DNA of 64,000 bases from Ananas comosus. Lineage: Eukaryota; Streptophyta; Magnoliopsida; Poales; Bromeliaceae. The translations under genes and the position numbers were made by a program. Below are positions 24,761 to 36,161 of this stretch, piece by piece; position 1 is the first letter of the stretch, and each line of letters begins with the position of its first letter. The notes under the pieces are model-generated. The model searched no databases, had not been told where the DNA came from, and saw nothing but the letters and a program-made list of their open reading frames with translations. The stretch lies in contig NC_033626.1 in NCBI RefSeq assembly GCF_001540865.1, positions 11,510,676 to 11,574,675 of the forward strand, in the 5' to 3' direction.

Positions 24761-24762
<2 letters not shown>

Positions 24763-25286
24763 CAGGGCTGCAGTGCTCTTCTGAGCCGTTTTCGATGATG
24801 GAATTTTCGAATCGACGATCGGCTCCGTTAGATTTGATCTAGCATATTTGAATTTTCTAAAAAATATATTTTGCGATTTTTTGATATTATTTATCTAGTG
24901 ATCGAAATGATTCAAAATCAACAATTTTTAATGGTTAATATCTGTCGTTTTCAAGCTTAACGGTGTAGAAATATTCAAATCAGATGAAATTTTGATAGAA
25001 AATTCTTTATATTATCTACAATAAGATCAATATTTCTGATCGAAAATTTTAGTACTATATCACCACTTTTTATAGAATTTTTATTTTCAGCCGTTAAAAA
25101 TTATTGATTTTGAATCCTTTCGATTGCTAGAAAAATGATATCGAAAAATCGCAAAAATTATTTTCTAAAAACTTCAAATATGCTAGATCAAGTCTAACGG
25201 AGCTGATCGTCGATTCGAAAGTCCTATCATCAAAAATGACTTAGGAGCACGGAGGGCTTTGTGCTCCTGAGAGCACAGCAGTCCTA
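24761..25286. mobile_element. long-TIR MITE, family C copy 1
   Basis: Inverted arms of about 190 bp begin AGCAGGGCTGCAGTGCTCTT and end as the imperfect complement (AGAGCACAGCAGTCCTACT). Each arm carries the family core CGATCGGCTCCGTTAGATTT / complement. It is inserted between a (TA)n(GA)n tract and a (CT)n tract. There is no ORF. Confidence 0.7.
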
Positions 25287-25319
<33 letters not shown>

Positions 25320-25508
25320 GTCTCTTCATCCGTATACCCCACCTTCTCCCGTTCAGTCCGGTGTCTCTCTCTCATCCTCACTGTCCCTCTCCATCTCTCT
25401 TCATTCTTCGTCCACCATTCTCTCCTGCTCTCCTCTCTTTCTCTCCTCTCAGTGAACTGCACGCGACTCCGTCTCTAATATTATATACTATATTAATATA
25501 TATAATTA

Positions 25509-25850
25509 GAGTCGGCTAATATACTATCAAATAGCTACCAAGTCCTTTATACTATTGAGTTTTCTACCGTTAGATCTACCCTTTGATCATTTCCAGCCAT
25601 TAGATTATACTATTAAACCAACCACCCACTCAACCCTAAGGAACCACTATCAATTTAACCGGGGACCACTATCATCTTAACCGCACATCTATTCATCCAA
25701 CGGCCGAAAACTCAATAGTACCAAGGGCTTGGTACTATTGATAGTATAGTAGCATAATTCTATATAGAGTCAGGCTAATATACTATCAATAGTACCAAGC
25801 CCTTGATACTATTGAGTTTTCTACCGTTAGATCTACCCTTTGACTATAAA
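25509..25850. mobile_element. MITE of the ACTATC/GTACCAAG class plus an adjoining half copy
   Basis: The left end GGCTAATATACTATCAAATA and the right end (about 25752) are inverted around GAAAACTCAATAGTACCAAG. From 25770 a second left arm repeats the first (GGCTAATATACTATCAATAG, then ACCGTTAGATCTACCCTTTG) and stops near 25845. This suggests a tandem or nested insertion with loss of the second half. Confidence 0.6.
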
Positions 25851-26215
25851 ATATATATATTAAGTCTAATATATAAATAATTTATCAAAGCAATTTTCTC
25901 GAGACATGTAGTAAGAGTTAAGTTCAAATTTGTATCAAGCATATATTGACTATAAAATATACTAATGATAAGTCTTTCAAAATATTACAATTTGGTGCAT
26001 TGTGCATGTGTTCATACATACACTGTATAAAAGAAAAAAAATTCATTAATTACTTTCTAAGCATAATAATCTAATATATTAATTAGAGGACACACCACCT
26101 ACATCAGTCACATCCTTTTGCACGACTCAAAGCATCTAAAAATGCTTACGTAGACAACTCTATAATAAGAGCACAAAAAAAATTAATACGATAAGTGAAT
26201 TAATAAGAACCATAA

Positions 26216-26540
26216 GCTACCGTTTGGTTCGGGATTAAGAAAAAACTAGTTATTCCAGGAATAGGGTTAAGTTTAGGGTTAAGATGAGATTAGAGTATTT
26301 TTGTGTGGTTGGAGGTTGGAGTTAGTCCAGGATAGTAAAAAATAGTATTTGGTTGGAGTAGATGAGATAAAAAGGATAGTGGGTTATTATGAATAGAAAA
26401 TAGTGTTTGGTTGGGGTTTGGTGGGGTTAGACGGGATTAGCTAATCTGGAATAATACATTTGAGATGGGGTTAGCTAACCCCATCCATTTTTAGAAGTAT
26501 TTGGGAATAAAATGGGGGTTAAGCCAACTAAACGGAGCGC
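26216..26540. mobile_element. MITE with CCGTTTGGTT-type ends
   Basis: The left end is GCTACCGTTTGGTTCGGGAT and the right end GCCAACTAAACGGAGCGC, an imperfect inverted pair. The interior is rich in GGTTAG/GGATTAG with no ORF. The ends resemble PIF/Harbinger-type MITEs, but I could not define the target duplication. Confidence 0.5.
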
Positions 26541-26544
26541 ATGA

Positions 26545-27693
26545 AAAACTTTTTTTTTTTAAACCAGGCTATAAGAAAATATTTGCGTCACATAATTAGT
26601 GATGATGGGGAAGCATTTGGCCCCGTAGATGGTGCGATTGAGACAAATGAGCGTCCAAAAAATCCTACTACGCATGGGTCGCATTGAAATCAAAATCCTA
26701 TTACGCATGGGTTACGTTGAGCCTTTTGGGCCCCGCGAATGATTGGTGATCATTATTGACTCGTAAACTATATATAATAGATATTATCCAATAAATTACT
26801 ATATATTTTGAGCAATGCTTCAATATTTGTCTTTTTGCTGAATTTGTATTATTGTTCAAATGGTGCTATCCAGTTCAATTTGGAGTGGAATATTACATCC
26901 AAACTTATAATGGCATATATTATGCAAGACTTCTGCGTTTTTTGAACTCGGGTTCGTGTGATCAATGATTAGAAAACGAAAATTAAAAGAGAGAGAAAAA
27001 AATAACAGTAAAATAAGAAAAAATATCAGATGAAGAAGAAAAAGAATGGCTTTAAGTTTAAAATGCGAGCTTTGTTTAGTTATCTGAAAAATCCGATCAA
27101 CCTGAGTTACACACGAGTTTAAATTACACCATCGATCTCTCTACCTATCAAGTTGTTTATTTTTTGTCTGAGAGCTTTAAATTCTTAAAATACACACACT
27201 CAACGCTCTTATTTCTACTCCAGTAAGACCTAAATCTCGAATTAAAATTTTGGTACTAATCATCTAGCATTTTGCGACTTACGCCAACAACGATTGGTTA
27301 GATCTAACAATTAAGATGATTAAGTTCTTCACGACTTTAGTGACCTTTCATTCAATTATATATCTTATTCTAATTAATGAATACTTTGATTTGAATTAGA
27401 GTTGGTCTTTGACAATTATAACTTTTAAAATTAAAATCATGGCAAGCCTATTTTCTTCGGCTCAGTACAGCATGGCCCGCATGTCATGCAAAAAGACAAG
27501 GATCCAGCTTTAATTTTTGTGTAGAGAGACAAGAAGAAGAAAAATTATCTAGTAATCAGAGAGACAGAAAGTCCTTGTTATAATAACAACTTTATTTCTT
27601 GCACTCTAGACTTTTTTATATTTACACACAGCTTTACAATAAAAATTAACTAGTTATACTATTGGTAATTATATATATGTACTATACTATTGG

Positions 27694-27732
<39 letters not shown>

Positions 27733-27755
27733 GTCCGTACATTGGCAGATTAAAC
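26545..27755. other. gene-free 3' flank of the second EXO-like gene
   Basis: AT-rich DNA with a (TA)n at about 27700-27727 just downstream of the gene's stop. I see no additional gene. Confidence 0.45.
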
Positions 27756-27758
27756 CGT

Positions 27759-28694
27759 CTACACCAAAGTGGAGCACGTAGACGTTGACGGGTCAAAGAG
27801 CGCCGGAACCAGATACTTCCTCCCGTGGACTCCATTAGCGTTGTAGCTCGCGCCAGTGGTGGGGTCCACTAGTAAATTCCCAGCGTAACCCGGATACGCT
27901 CCCTTGGCGTACACACCCGCGCACGCCGTCGCGGCCTCCAACGGCGCCTCCTTGGGCCCCTGGAAGAACCCGTCCCCAAACGGATTCGTGACGGCCCCGG
28001 CCATCATGCTCGCGAGGTTGATCACCATGCCGTCGACGCCGACGTCGCCGTTAGGCGCCGTTAACGGCGGGGTCTGCGGGCCGTAGATGGGCTGGTGGAA
28101 GGGCCACGCGCACTGGCCGGGGCACTGGGTCGCCGAGTTCCCAACCCAGACGTACGCCGACCCGGTTCTCCGGTCCGAGCCGTGGACCCCGCACCGGCTC
28201 ATGCAGAACCCCTCGACCGCCACGTCCTGGGCCGTGAAAACCAGCCCAACTCCTCCCTTCTTGGGCTGGGCCTTCGCGGCGAGCTCCGAAATTTGGCCCA
28301 TCGTAAGGTACTTCCCCGAAGAGCACCCCTCATCCGAGACTTGGTTTGTTAGCACGACATGGGCCGTGTTTGGGCCTCCGCTTTTCCCGGCCTTGGACAA
28401 GTAAAGCTGTTCTATGGAGCTCCACCACTGGGACACAGAAGGGTTCGGCGACTGTGTAGTGGAGGTGAGGGAGAGGAGAAAATCGGAGATAATGGATTTT
28501 TGGGTGGGAGTAAATTGGCCGTACCATAAGATGGAGACAGGGATATCTCCTCGGAGCACTTGGCCGTTGTGGTACGTGAGGAGATTGGGTTGTGGTTGCA
28601 CTAAAGCACTCAGTTTCCTACCAGAGTACCCCGTTGAGAAGTGAACTAGGCTCACTAAAACTACAACTAGAAGAAGCAGCTGAGACTTAGCCAT
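27759..28694 (-). CDS. EXORDIUM-like (PHI-1 family) protein, intronless
   Basis: Secreted PHI-1/EXORDIUM-family protein of 311 aa. The signal peptide spans about 1-22 (SQLLLLVVVLVSLVHFSTG). The mature part starts near [20 protein letters not shown] and shows all family blocks: [93 protein letters not shown] and [18 protein letters not shown]. By eye the mature region differs from the 33 kb neighbour at about a dozen residues plus one missing Ser, while the signal peptide is clearly different. A likely role is apoplastic growth control; the biochemical activity of the family is unknown. The first in-frame ATG precedes the signal peptide. The 5' flank has (TA)n and a long (CT)n in gene sense. 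Confidence 0.95.
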   Translation of the reverse strand: MAKSQLLLLVVVLVSLVHFSTGYSGRKLSALVQPQPNLLTYHNGQVLRGDIPVSILWYGQFTPTQKSIISDFLLSLTSTTQSPNPSVSQWWSSIEQLYLSKAGKSGGPNTAHVVLTNQVSDEGCSSGKYLTMGQISELAAKAQPKKGGVGLVFTAQDVAVEGFCMSRCGVHGSDRRTGSAYVWVGNSATQCPGQCAWPFHQPIYGPQTPPLTAPNGDVGVDGMVINLASMMAGAVTNPFGDGFFQGPKEAPLEAATACAGVYAKGAYPGYAGNLLVDPTTGASYNANGVHGRKYLVPALFDPSTSTCSTLV

Positions 28695-28772
28695 TTTTGG
28701 GAAAGGGATTTGAGGAGGAGCAGTGAGTGTTGTTTTGTTTTTGGCGGTGGGATGAAGGGGAATGATGGGTTT

Positions 28773-28774
28773 AC

Positions 28775-28797
<23 letters not shown>
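28773..28797 (-). promoter_or_regulatory. (TA)n tract acting as probable TATA region
   Basis: A pure TATATA run lies 80-100 bases upstream of the ATG at 28694, directly followed upstream by a (GA)n microsatellite (28796-28845, CT in gene sense). No other TATA box is placed correctly. Confidence 0.45.

Positions 28798-28845
<48 letters not shown>
28796..28845. repeat. (GA)n microsatellite
   Basis: About 25 uninterrupted GA units next to a (TA)n tract upstream of an EXO-like gene. Another GA tract occurs at 30561-30601. Confidence 0.9.
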
Positions 28846-28847
<2 letters not shown>

Positions 28848-28899
28848 TTGATAGGAAGGGAAGAGAGAGTGGGAGTTGATTGGGAGGGTTTCGCTCTCA

Positions 28900-30557
28900 T
28901 CTTCCTACCATTATTTTAGGAGGGAGTACTGGGACACCTGGAAGGCAGCTGGATGTACCTATCCGTGGTCTAAAAAATATATAAATTTTTTAAAAAATAA
29001 TACTTATAAAAATAAAAAATGACAAACGAATATTATAAAAAATTAACTGAACCAATATCTGAGCAAAGATTCTTATTGTAAATCAACAGCATTAGCTAAT
29101 GTCTCTTCTTTTCTATCTTTAAGCTAATTTAATTCTTATTTTTTTCACTTTTATTTTATTACTATACAATTTAGGGTAATCGATGGCATTATTTATTTTA
29201 AAATAAAAAACTAAAAAATAAATTTATAATCTCATCACTAACGTGAGAGTCCGCAGTCAATTCATATATAAACTATCCTAATGAAATAATTTACAATCAA
29301 GTAACTATCGAAAATTTATATAGTGAGCTCTTAAATAAAGTTGCTTTCGAGTTAATGTTAAAGGGCTAAATCAAGTCAAAATATTTGAACTAAAATGCAG
29401 AGATATTCTCCATGTTCATGCCAATTTTTTCGTCGTTAAATCCACTCTTTTAGCCATTTTCACCTTTTAGATCATGTTATTCATCAACCAATTATTACAT
29501 TTCAGAAAAGTACTATCATTCTAATGGCATCTATTCTTTTATTCAAGACTCGAAAATCTAATAGCACCTATGAGTAGTTGGTGCCATTAATAGTATTGTA
29601 GTCTAGTTCCACTTTATATATATATTTTCAATAGCAAATATTAATTTTAATTGGAGAAGAATAGATTTAATTTTTCAACTCCCTGTAGTGTCTGTAGCTC
29701 ACTATTGTAGCTCAACTTGTACGACGTACCCAATTATTTACGGATCCGTATTAATTTGTCCAGTGGAATCCACTGCATCTAATAAGCCCAAAGTTTGGAG
29801 AATGATTAATATTTTATTTTTATGAAAAGCAATACCTGTTCCTTCAGTAATAGCGCATAAATTTTACATTTCACTCACCAATAATATATATTTTTATTAT
29901 TTTAAATTTTAAATTTTGAAAAATTTATCCTAAGTTAGGCACAAAATTTATATTTATTTTTAGGTGTATGGTTAACTGTGCTCTTATCTTTCAGCTAAAT
30001 GATTGAGATGCCTGTCCATCAATGTCATCATTGTCAATTCAATAAAATTGGAATCTGGCTCCAAAAGTAGCCTAATTGTGTCATGTCCAACGAACCAGTC
30101 CGTTTCATTCTTATGCAAAAAGTTGAAATGAGTGTGTCTCTCAGATTATAATTTACAATGTTTAGGAGTAAGTTACCAAATCTTTATAAACTAGGCCTTT
30201 ATTAAAGTAAAATGTGATTTATACGATAAGATTTCTGAGTACAGTTGTCTGAACAAAAATTTTACTGAAATAATAATTATACTTTCAATTTTGAAAAAAA
30301 AATAAACGACACACCAAACTATTTTTCATAAATTGTATTATTTTTTTTTATTAATTTTATCTTAATCAGGACGAATTTCGAGCAGCGTTATGTCGGCAAT
30401 TAGGAGGGACCGGGAAAATTAATAATGCCGCGTCATTAATACGGCCATATCTTAACCTATTTTTGGTGTTTCTTTTTGCTTATTAAAATCATAAATTATT
30501 TCTTGTGCAATTAAGGACACCATATGATTTCAAATTGGGAGAAAGGTCGCGTCTGAC

Positions 30558-30600
<43 letters not shown>
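28900..30600. other. gene-free intergenic DNA
   Basis: AT-rich DNA. The zone 29370-29620 includes TCGAAAATCTAATAGCACCT and GGTGCCATTAATAGTATTGT, an arm of the ACTATC/GTACC MITE class. No coding signal is seen. Confidence 0.4.
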
Positions 30601-30605
<5 letters not shown>

Positions 30606-30639
30606 ATTGGGAGAGGTCGTGTCAGGGGAAGGTAGGTTT

Positions 30640-30716
30640 TCCGGCCAGAGCTGACTATGACTACAGTTGTCACGTGCGGGCATACAGCTGTCGAAGATTC
30701 TCAACACGAGCACATT
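30640..30716 (-). promoter_or_regulatory. conserved upstream module with G-box/BRRE, copy 1
   Basis: The block (CTACAGTTGTCACGTGCGGG then GCTGTCGAAGATTCTC and ACACGAGCA) is clearly homologous to 34522-34590 upstream of the next paralogue. CACGTG (30671-30676) is a G-box and the overlapping CGTGCG matches the brassinosteroid response element bound by BZR1. It lies about 2 kb upstream of the ATG at 28694. The regulatory role is inferred, not shown. Confidence 0.5.
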
Positions 30717-30819
30717 TATTTGTTAGAGATGAGGACTCCAAAATCCTATTCAATGCTCCATCTCCTTTGTTTACTTGCATATTTAGAATTTCTTTTTTTC
30801 TTTTGTCCTAACTAGGGGA

Positions 30820-31345
30820 AGCAGTTCAACTTATTGTTTATAAGTCAGCTCATATTTTACTCAAAATAAATTCGAGATCGAATTATTCGAGATCGAATTG
30901 TTCATAAACAAGTCGAACACGAGTTCGTTTCGATAACCATTCGATTACATATATTTTATTTTTATAGAACTTACATAATTTATACAAAATGAATAATTAT
31001 ATATATAATATATATTTTTATTATTTAATTTTTATCTCAATATAAATATAAAATCTAACTCAATTATAAAAAGATCTATTTATGTGCAAGGTTTTAACCA
31101 TTAGATCAAAATCTAATGGGTAAAATCACGTAAATTTATTTTCTATATATATTCCTTATAATTTGTAACTAATTGTTTATTAGTCTGCTCCTGTTCGGCT
31201 CGTTAATAAACCAATCAAACACGAGCTGAATTTTTCGACTCGATACTTTAATGAGCCAACTTAAAATCGGCCCGTTTATGAAATGAGCCGAACACCGGTC
31301 GATCTGAGTTTGCTCGTGTTCGGCTTGTTACACCCCCTAATCGTT
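30820..31345. mobile_element. degenerate hAT-like MITE (probable)
   Basis: The right end reads GTTCGGCTTGTTACACCCCCT and the left end AGGGGAAGCAGTTCAACTTA, with internal GAGCCGAACA / TTCGGCTCG phrases in both orientations. No clean target duplication was found and the ends are worn. Confidence 0.35.
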
Positions 31346-32590
31346 ACTTATTCTAGATTAAAAATTATTTTTGATTATACTAAAATTTAGATAAATTTTA
31401 TTTTCTCACTGGTGACCGTACAGTATTCAATTTTAATTATTTTTTATTTTGCCTTGTAAAATGTCGTCAGCAACTAGACAGAACATAATTATGATATATT
31501 TGAAAATAGTAGATTTGTGGCTGAATTTGATTTATTATTTTGACACATTAAACAACAGCAGTGAGCAATTATTGCCAGAAGATAAGTTCACCCTTCACTT
31601 TCTGCGACTCAATCACTCAAATATGCTCTTACTATTCTATACTAATTTTTTTTTTGTATGGGCCAATTAGGCCAAAATCATGAGGGCCAACTTTTAGCCT
31701 AATGGGCTCTTCTTTCGAAGCCCAAACGAGTAGCGTTGCGTACTCACAGTGATATTAATGATGTGGTATTTTCAGCCAAATATATTTGGTCTTTGAGATA
31801 CATCCATTTCATTATAATTTTTAGAAAAAAAAAATTAATAAATTTTTTAATAAATCGAGGAATTTGAATGGTAGAGATATAGTGATGTGGTGTGACTATC
31901 ACATTCGACGTTCAAGATTTTATTCGAGATTATTCTTATATAGGATAAGGCAGGAGCGCTTCAATCCAATCACATTGTCACGACATTTTCGATGGGATTT
32001 AATAAGCTCAGCCTGATTTGTAATGGAATCATTTGATTCCTCTCTATTTGATTATTCCAATTTCTTACATGCCTTAACCCCTTTCGAGTGACTAAATTCT
32101 TGGTGTCTGCTTTAGTCTCTCATCTCATCTTATCTTATACCAATTAGCGATGAATGTTTAACTAGCTCTATATTGCACACCTTGAGTGGACAATTAAAAT
32201 ATCAATATCTCGGCCTAGCAGTTTGAAATTCAAACTGTGAGCTTGATTACCTTCCAAACAAAAAGAAGAAGTTTTAAATACTTGATCCAAATGTTTTTTT
32301 TTTCGGGGGAGATTAATAATTTAAAGATGATGGTCTTTCGAAATGTTTTCTCTTTTTTACATCGTGAGCAGAAAAAATAAATAAAATTATTGAAGTTCAA
32401 AGAAAGCACCATGTAAACGAATCACAAATTTCACGCGCTTTATTTTACTTTTCCAAGGGGGGTAACAGATAACGAATCAACGAATTACATGGATAATAAC
32501 TCACAAGTATCTACATTTACCATATATATATATATATATATATATAATTATAATTATATATGTAACATAGTTAATATCTTTTTATCCAAT
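31345..32590. other. gene-free 3' flank of the third EXO-like gene
   Basis: AT-rich DNA with a (TA)n at about 32522-32546 after the gene's stop. I see nothing coding. Confidence 0.45.
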
Positions 32591-32591
32591 C

Positions 32592-33536
32592 CTAAACCAT
32601 GGTGGAGCACGTAGACGTTGACGGGTCAAACAGCGCCGGAACCAGATACTTCCTCCCGTGGACTCCATTAGCGTTGTAGCTCGCGCCAGTGGTGGGGTCC
32701 ACTAGTAAATTCCCAGCGTAACCCGGATACGCCCCCTTGCCGTACACACCCGCGCACGCCGTCGCGGCCTCCAACGGCGCCTCCTTGGGCCCCTGGAAGA
32801 ACCCGTCCCCGAACGGATTCGTGACGGCCCCGGCCAACATGCTCGCGAGGTTGATCACCATGCCGTCGACGCCGACGTCGCCGTTAGGCGCCGTTAGCGG
32901 CGGGGTCTGTGGGCCGTAGGTGGGCTGGTGGAAGGGCCACGCGCACTGGCCCGGGCACTGGGTCGCCGAGTTCCCGACCCAGACGTACGCCGACCCGGTT
33001 CTCGGGTCCGAGCCGTGGAGCCCACACCGGCTCATGCAGAACCCCTCGACCGCCACGTCCTGGGCCGTGAAAACCAGCCCAACTCCTCCCTTCTTGGGCT
33101 GGGCCCTCGCGGCGAGCTCCGAAATTTGGCCCATCGTAAGGGTCCTCCCCAAAGAGCACCCCTCATCGGAGACTTGGTTTGCTAACACGACATGGGCCGT
33201 GTTTGGGCCTCCACTTTTCCCGGCCTTGGACAAGTAAAGCTGTTCTATGGAGCTCCACCACTGGGACACAGAAGGGTTGGGCGAGGACTGTGTGGTGGAG
33301 GTGAGGGAGAGGAGAAAATCGGAGATGATGGATTTTTGGGTTGGAGTAAATTGGCCGTACCATAAGATGGAGACAGGGATATCTCCTCGGAGCACTTGGC
33401 CGTTGTGGTACGTGAGGAGATTGGGCTGTGGTTCTACTAAAGCACTCAGTTTTCTACTAAACCCCATTGAGAAATGTGCTAAGCTCAAAATGGCTAAAAG
33501 TAGAAGAGTGATCTTAGACATACAAAACGAAGCCAT
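32592..33536 (-). CDS. EXORDIUM-like (PHI-1 family) protein, intronless
   Basis: A 314-aa secreted family member and the closest paralogue of the 28 kb gene. The signal peptide is about residues 1-25 ([17 protein letters not shown]), differing strongly from the neighbour's, whereas the mature part ([20 protein letters not shown] to TSTCSTMV) is almost the same. It holds [59 protein letters not shown] and [13 protein letters not shown] second ATG at codon 6 could also start a working signal peptide; the first is taken because the frame is open and near the (CT)n leader. The ATG sits 4 bases from a 30-base (CT)n in gene sense. A TATAAATA lies 110 bases upstream. The gene is intact and presumably expressed to the apoplast. 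Confidence 0.95.
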   Translation of the reverse strand: MASFCMSKITLLLLAILSLAHFSMGFSRKLSALVEPQPNLLTYHNGQVLRGDIPVSILWYGQFTPTQKSIISDFLLSLTSTTQSSPNPSVSQWWSSIEQLYLSKAGKSGGPNTAHVVLANQVSDEGCSLGRTLTMGQISELAARAQPKKGGVGLVFTAQDVAVEGFCMSRCGLHGSDPRTGSAYVWVGNSATQCPGQCAWPFHQPTYGPQTPPLTAPNGDVGVDGMVINLASMLAGAVTNPFGDGFFQGPKEAPLEAATACAGVYGKGAYPGYAGNLLVDPTTGASYNANGVHGRKYLVPALFDPSTSTCSTMV

Positions 33537-33537
33537 T

Positions 33538-33539
<2 letters not shown>

Positions 33540-33570
<31 letters not shown>
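33540..33570. repeat. (CT)n leader of the EXO-like gene (GA on plus)
   Basis: Thirty bases of GA repeat abut the ATG at 33536. In gene sense it is a pyrimidine (CT)n in the 5' UTR. A shorter CT tract is at the same place before the 44 kb paralogue (44323-44341). Confidence 0.85.
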
Positions 33571-33574
<4 letters not shown>

Positions 33575-33645
33575 AATGAGTGGGAGCTTAACCTTACAGT
33601 TGAATGGTTTACGCTTATGGTTGAAGCAAAATTAAGCAACGCATC

Positions 33646-33653
33646 TATTTATA
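33646..33653 (-). promoter_or_regulatory. TATA box (TATAAATA)
   Basis: A perfect TATAAATA in minus sense, 110 bases upstream of the ATG at 33536. The same motif precedes the 44 kb paralogue at nearly the same distance. Confidence 0.75.
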
Positions 33654-33659
33654 GGAGAG

Positions 33660-34168
33660 GAGATATATAACAAATAATGGGTGAGTTCATTAATTATTAC
33701 GATGGTTCGCCTCAGCTTCCATGTAATAATATAATATTATTATTATTATTTTATTATTATTCATTATAGAGAGGGAGGGACACTTGTTTTTGGTCGGCAA
33801 CCGTGGAGTCTACAGAGTCTGCTTGCTACGTACGTGCATGTATGCGCTGTTTTTAAAGCAGGGTGTGGAAGTCAAAGAGCGTTAAGGGATAGGGAGGCCG
33901 CGTACATGCATGCATAACGCCGCAGATTTATGGAATTTAGGAAGCAGGATTGCATGTGATGGAGGGAGGTTCTTTGTAGCCACATATAAAGATTAATTAG
34001 TTTATTGCATTAATAAATAGGTGGGTGATTAAATTTTAAACAGGACACTTCTTGCTAAGCTAGTTGACCCATAGTTAACAATTATTGGCATGCTCCAGCT
34101 AATATATCGGAGATGAAAAGGACTTGGTTTTTATCAATTAATGTCTCAGCTGAGTAAAAAATTTTAAA
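33660..34168. other. upstream region of the EXO-like gene, no gene seen
   Basis: Moderately AT-rich DNA with an ATT repeat at 33737-33765 and CATGCATG-type (RY) motifs at about 33837 and 33907. These could be regulatory, but I cannot support a specific site. Confidence 0.35.
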
Positions 34169-34478
34169 GCTAAACTCCATTTTTCGTTCTCGAACTTTCA
34201 GCAAACTGTAATTTATTATAATTTTTTTGTTCAAAATTTTTAATTATTACGATTAAACCTTACGGTCCAATTTAGTTGCATGAATACTGATATTTTAGTA
34301 ATGTAATAGTGATGTAATACTTTACCATCATCGATTACAATATTATCATATTAATAATACTTTATTATTTAACAAATTAAATTAGACTATAAAATTTAAC
34401 TATAATAGTTTAAAATTTTTAAATAAAAATTATAATAAATTAAATTTTGGTGACTAAATTAAATATCCCACTTTCCCT
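34169..34478. mobile_element. MITE-like element of the TAAATT/GTCCTC class
   Basis: The left end TAAACTCCATTTTTCGTTCT and the right end (TGACTAAATTAAATATCC) are a weak inverted pair. The interior (ATTAAATTAGACTATAAAAT, ATAATAGT) closely resembles the interior of 3760-4080. It is placed between the EXO-like gene and the G-box module. Confidence 0.4.
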
Positions 34479-34521
34479 TTTGCTTAGCTGTATTCGCAAG
34501 GGGAGAATATCTTGTAGTTGT

Positions 34522-34590
34522 AGCCAAAGCTGGCTACAGTTGGCACGTGCGAGGAGCGTAGCAGTCGAAATATTCTCTCACGAGTAAATT
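34522..34590 (-). promoter_or_regulatory. conserved upstream module with G-box/BRRE, copy 2
   Basis: GGCTACAGTTGGCACGTGCG followed by GCAGTCGAAATATTCTCTCA and CGAGTA aligns with 30640-30716. CACGTG is at 34544-34549 with overlapping CGTGCG. It lies about 1 kb upstream of the ATG at 33536. Its survival in AT-rich surroundings suggests either recent segmental duplication or selection. Confidence 0.5.
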
Positions 34591-35067
34591 GTGAGCAGTT
34601 CTTGGCCAATATGAAATTTGCATTTAAGTTGTTTTAGACAAATAAAATTATTTTTATATATTATTAATGTATTGATCGATACATTTATTTTTGTATTATT
34701 TTTGAATATAGCATAGAACAAAGTTATTTGGGCCTCCTAAAACATAAATTTTATAATAATTTTATAATATTATTTGTTTAGTGATCAAGTAAGTTTATAT
34801 TTATTTTATTTTAGCCATTAAGAAGTGATCAATTTTGAAACAACCTAGACTAGTAAGCAAATACTGTCCAAAGAGTTATTAATTTTGATTTATAGAAAGC
34901 TAAAATAGTCAAAACTATATTTAACAATGTCTATAACCAATGCGAAAGTAATTGAACAATCTTATTTATTTCTTAGAAATATTCTAACTTTATTTAAAGG
35001 CATTGCTATTCATTAATTGCATGATTATAACCACGGAACCCATGCACTTGGATTTGCTGGTGTGTTC

Positions 35068-36161
35068 TGTTAGAAACTTTATAAGAATTCGGATTGTACC
35101 TTCTGCCATGATTTCGAAGCGGCGATCCTTATTCGTGGTTCGTCCTCGTTCGTGATCTGCAAGAAGACGGGACGTTTCGAGTCTAATTCCCTTATCCCCG
35201 GAGATGGAGCCGTCACAGACAATTGGNATCATGAATAAACAAACGAGTAGAACAGAAATTATATATAACAAATACTAAAAGTTATACATAACTTTAATAT
35301 ATAGACTTCCTCTAAAATAAGTCACATTGCAAAGAAAATTATTAACCAAAACAATAATACATATATATCTCTATAATCTTTTCATTAAAAATAAATAAAT
35401 AAATAAATTTTATTGTGTCAATGTTTGATCACCACCCAAGCAGCTCCTAATGGGGCTGATCCGTACGGCCTCAATGATTTTTTTTTTTTTTTTTTTTGGT
35501 TTGACTGCCACCTAGGCAGCCCCATTACGGGCTGCCTAGTACGACCCTAATGGGTCATACGGCTAGGTTTTTTTTTTTTTTAATCGCTTCTTGATCGCTC
35601 AATGCGATCGGGCCGGTAACGCTGTTCTTCTGAACGCCGATCTCAATTGAGATCGGCCGACATTACCGTTTACACAAACCATCGACGAATTTATTTATTT
35701 ATTTTTTTTTAATGAAAAGAAAACCAAACGAAATCCGGAAAGAAACGAAAATCCGGCAAAAGGTTTTGGCTCTGATACCACATGTTAGAAACTTTATAAG
35801 AATTCGGATCGTACCTTCTACCATGATTTCGATTTCTGTACCCGATTTGTAAGCGGCGATCCTTGTTCGTGGTTCGTCCTCGTTCGTGATCTGCAAGAAG
35901 ACGGGACGTTTCGAGTCTAATTCCCTTATCCCCGGAGATGGAGCCGTCACAGACAATTGGATTAGGGTTAGACTGGGACTCCCATATGTTATATATTTAT
36001 ATATAACTTAATGTAAAGATGTTAAATCACGTCCGTCCATCAAGGACGTGTCCAGATACATTATAACCGTAAGATCTAAAATATCTTTATAAATCGACTT
36101 AAATAGATTGACCGTATCTTTATGGATCGCCTTGAATATATCACGTGGGTCACATCCAACA
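35068..36161 (-). mobile_element. miniature LTR retrotransposon (TRIM-like, Copia-type PBS)
   Basis: In minus sense the 5' LTR runs 36161-35783 (379 bp, TGTTGGATGTGACCC...CTAACA). Two bases later comes TGGTATCAGAGCC, the primer site complementary to initiator-Met tRNA. The other LTR starts at 35068 (TGTTAGAAACTTTATAAG on plus) but matches only to 35226, where an N interrupts. A 5-bp duplication TGTTC flanks the whole (35063-35067, 36162-36166). The about 550-base interior has no gag/pol, only GC-richer short inverted phrases. Either this is a natural TRIM or the assembly collapsed part of a larger element at the N. Confidence 0.8.

Noticed and set aside
25241..25462. Ser/Leu and Arg/Glu-rich frames on both strands
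   Set aside because: They are translations of a (CT)n microsatellite and surrounding simple sequence.
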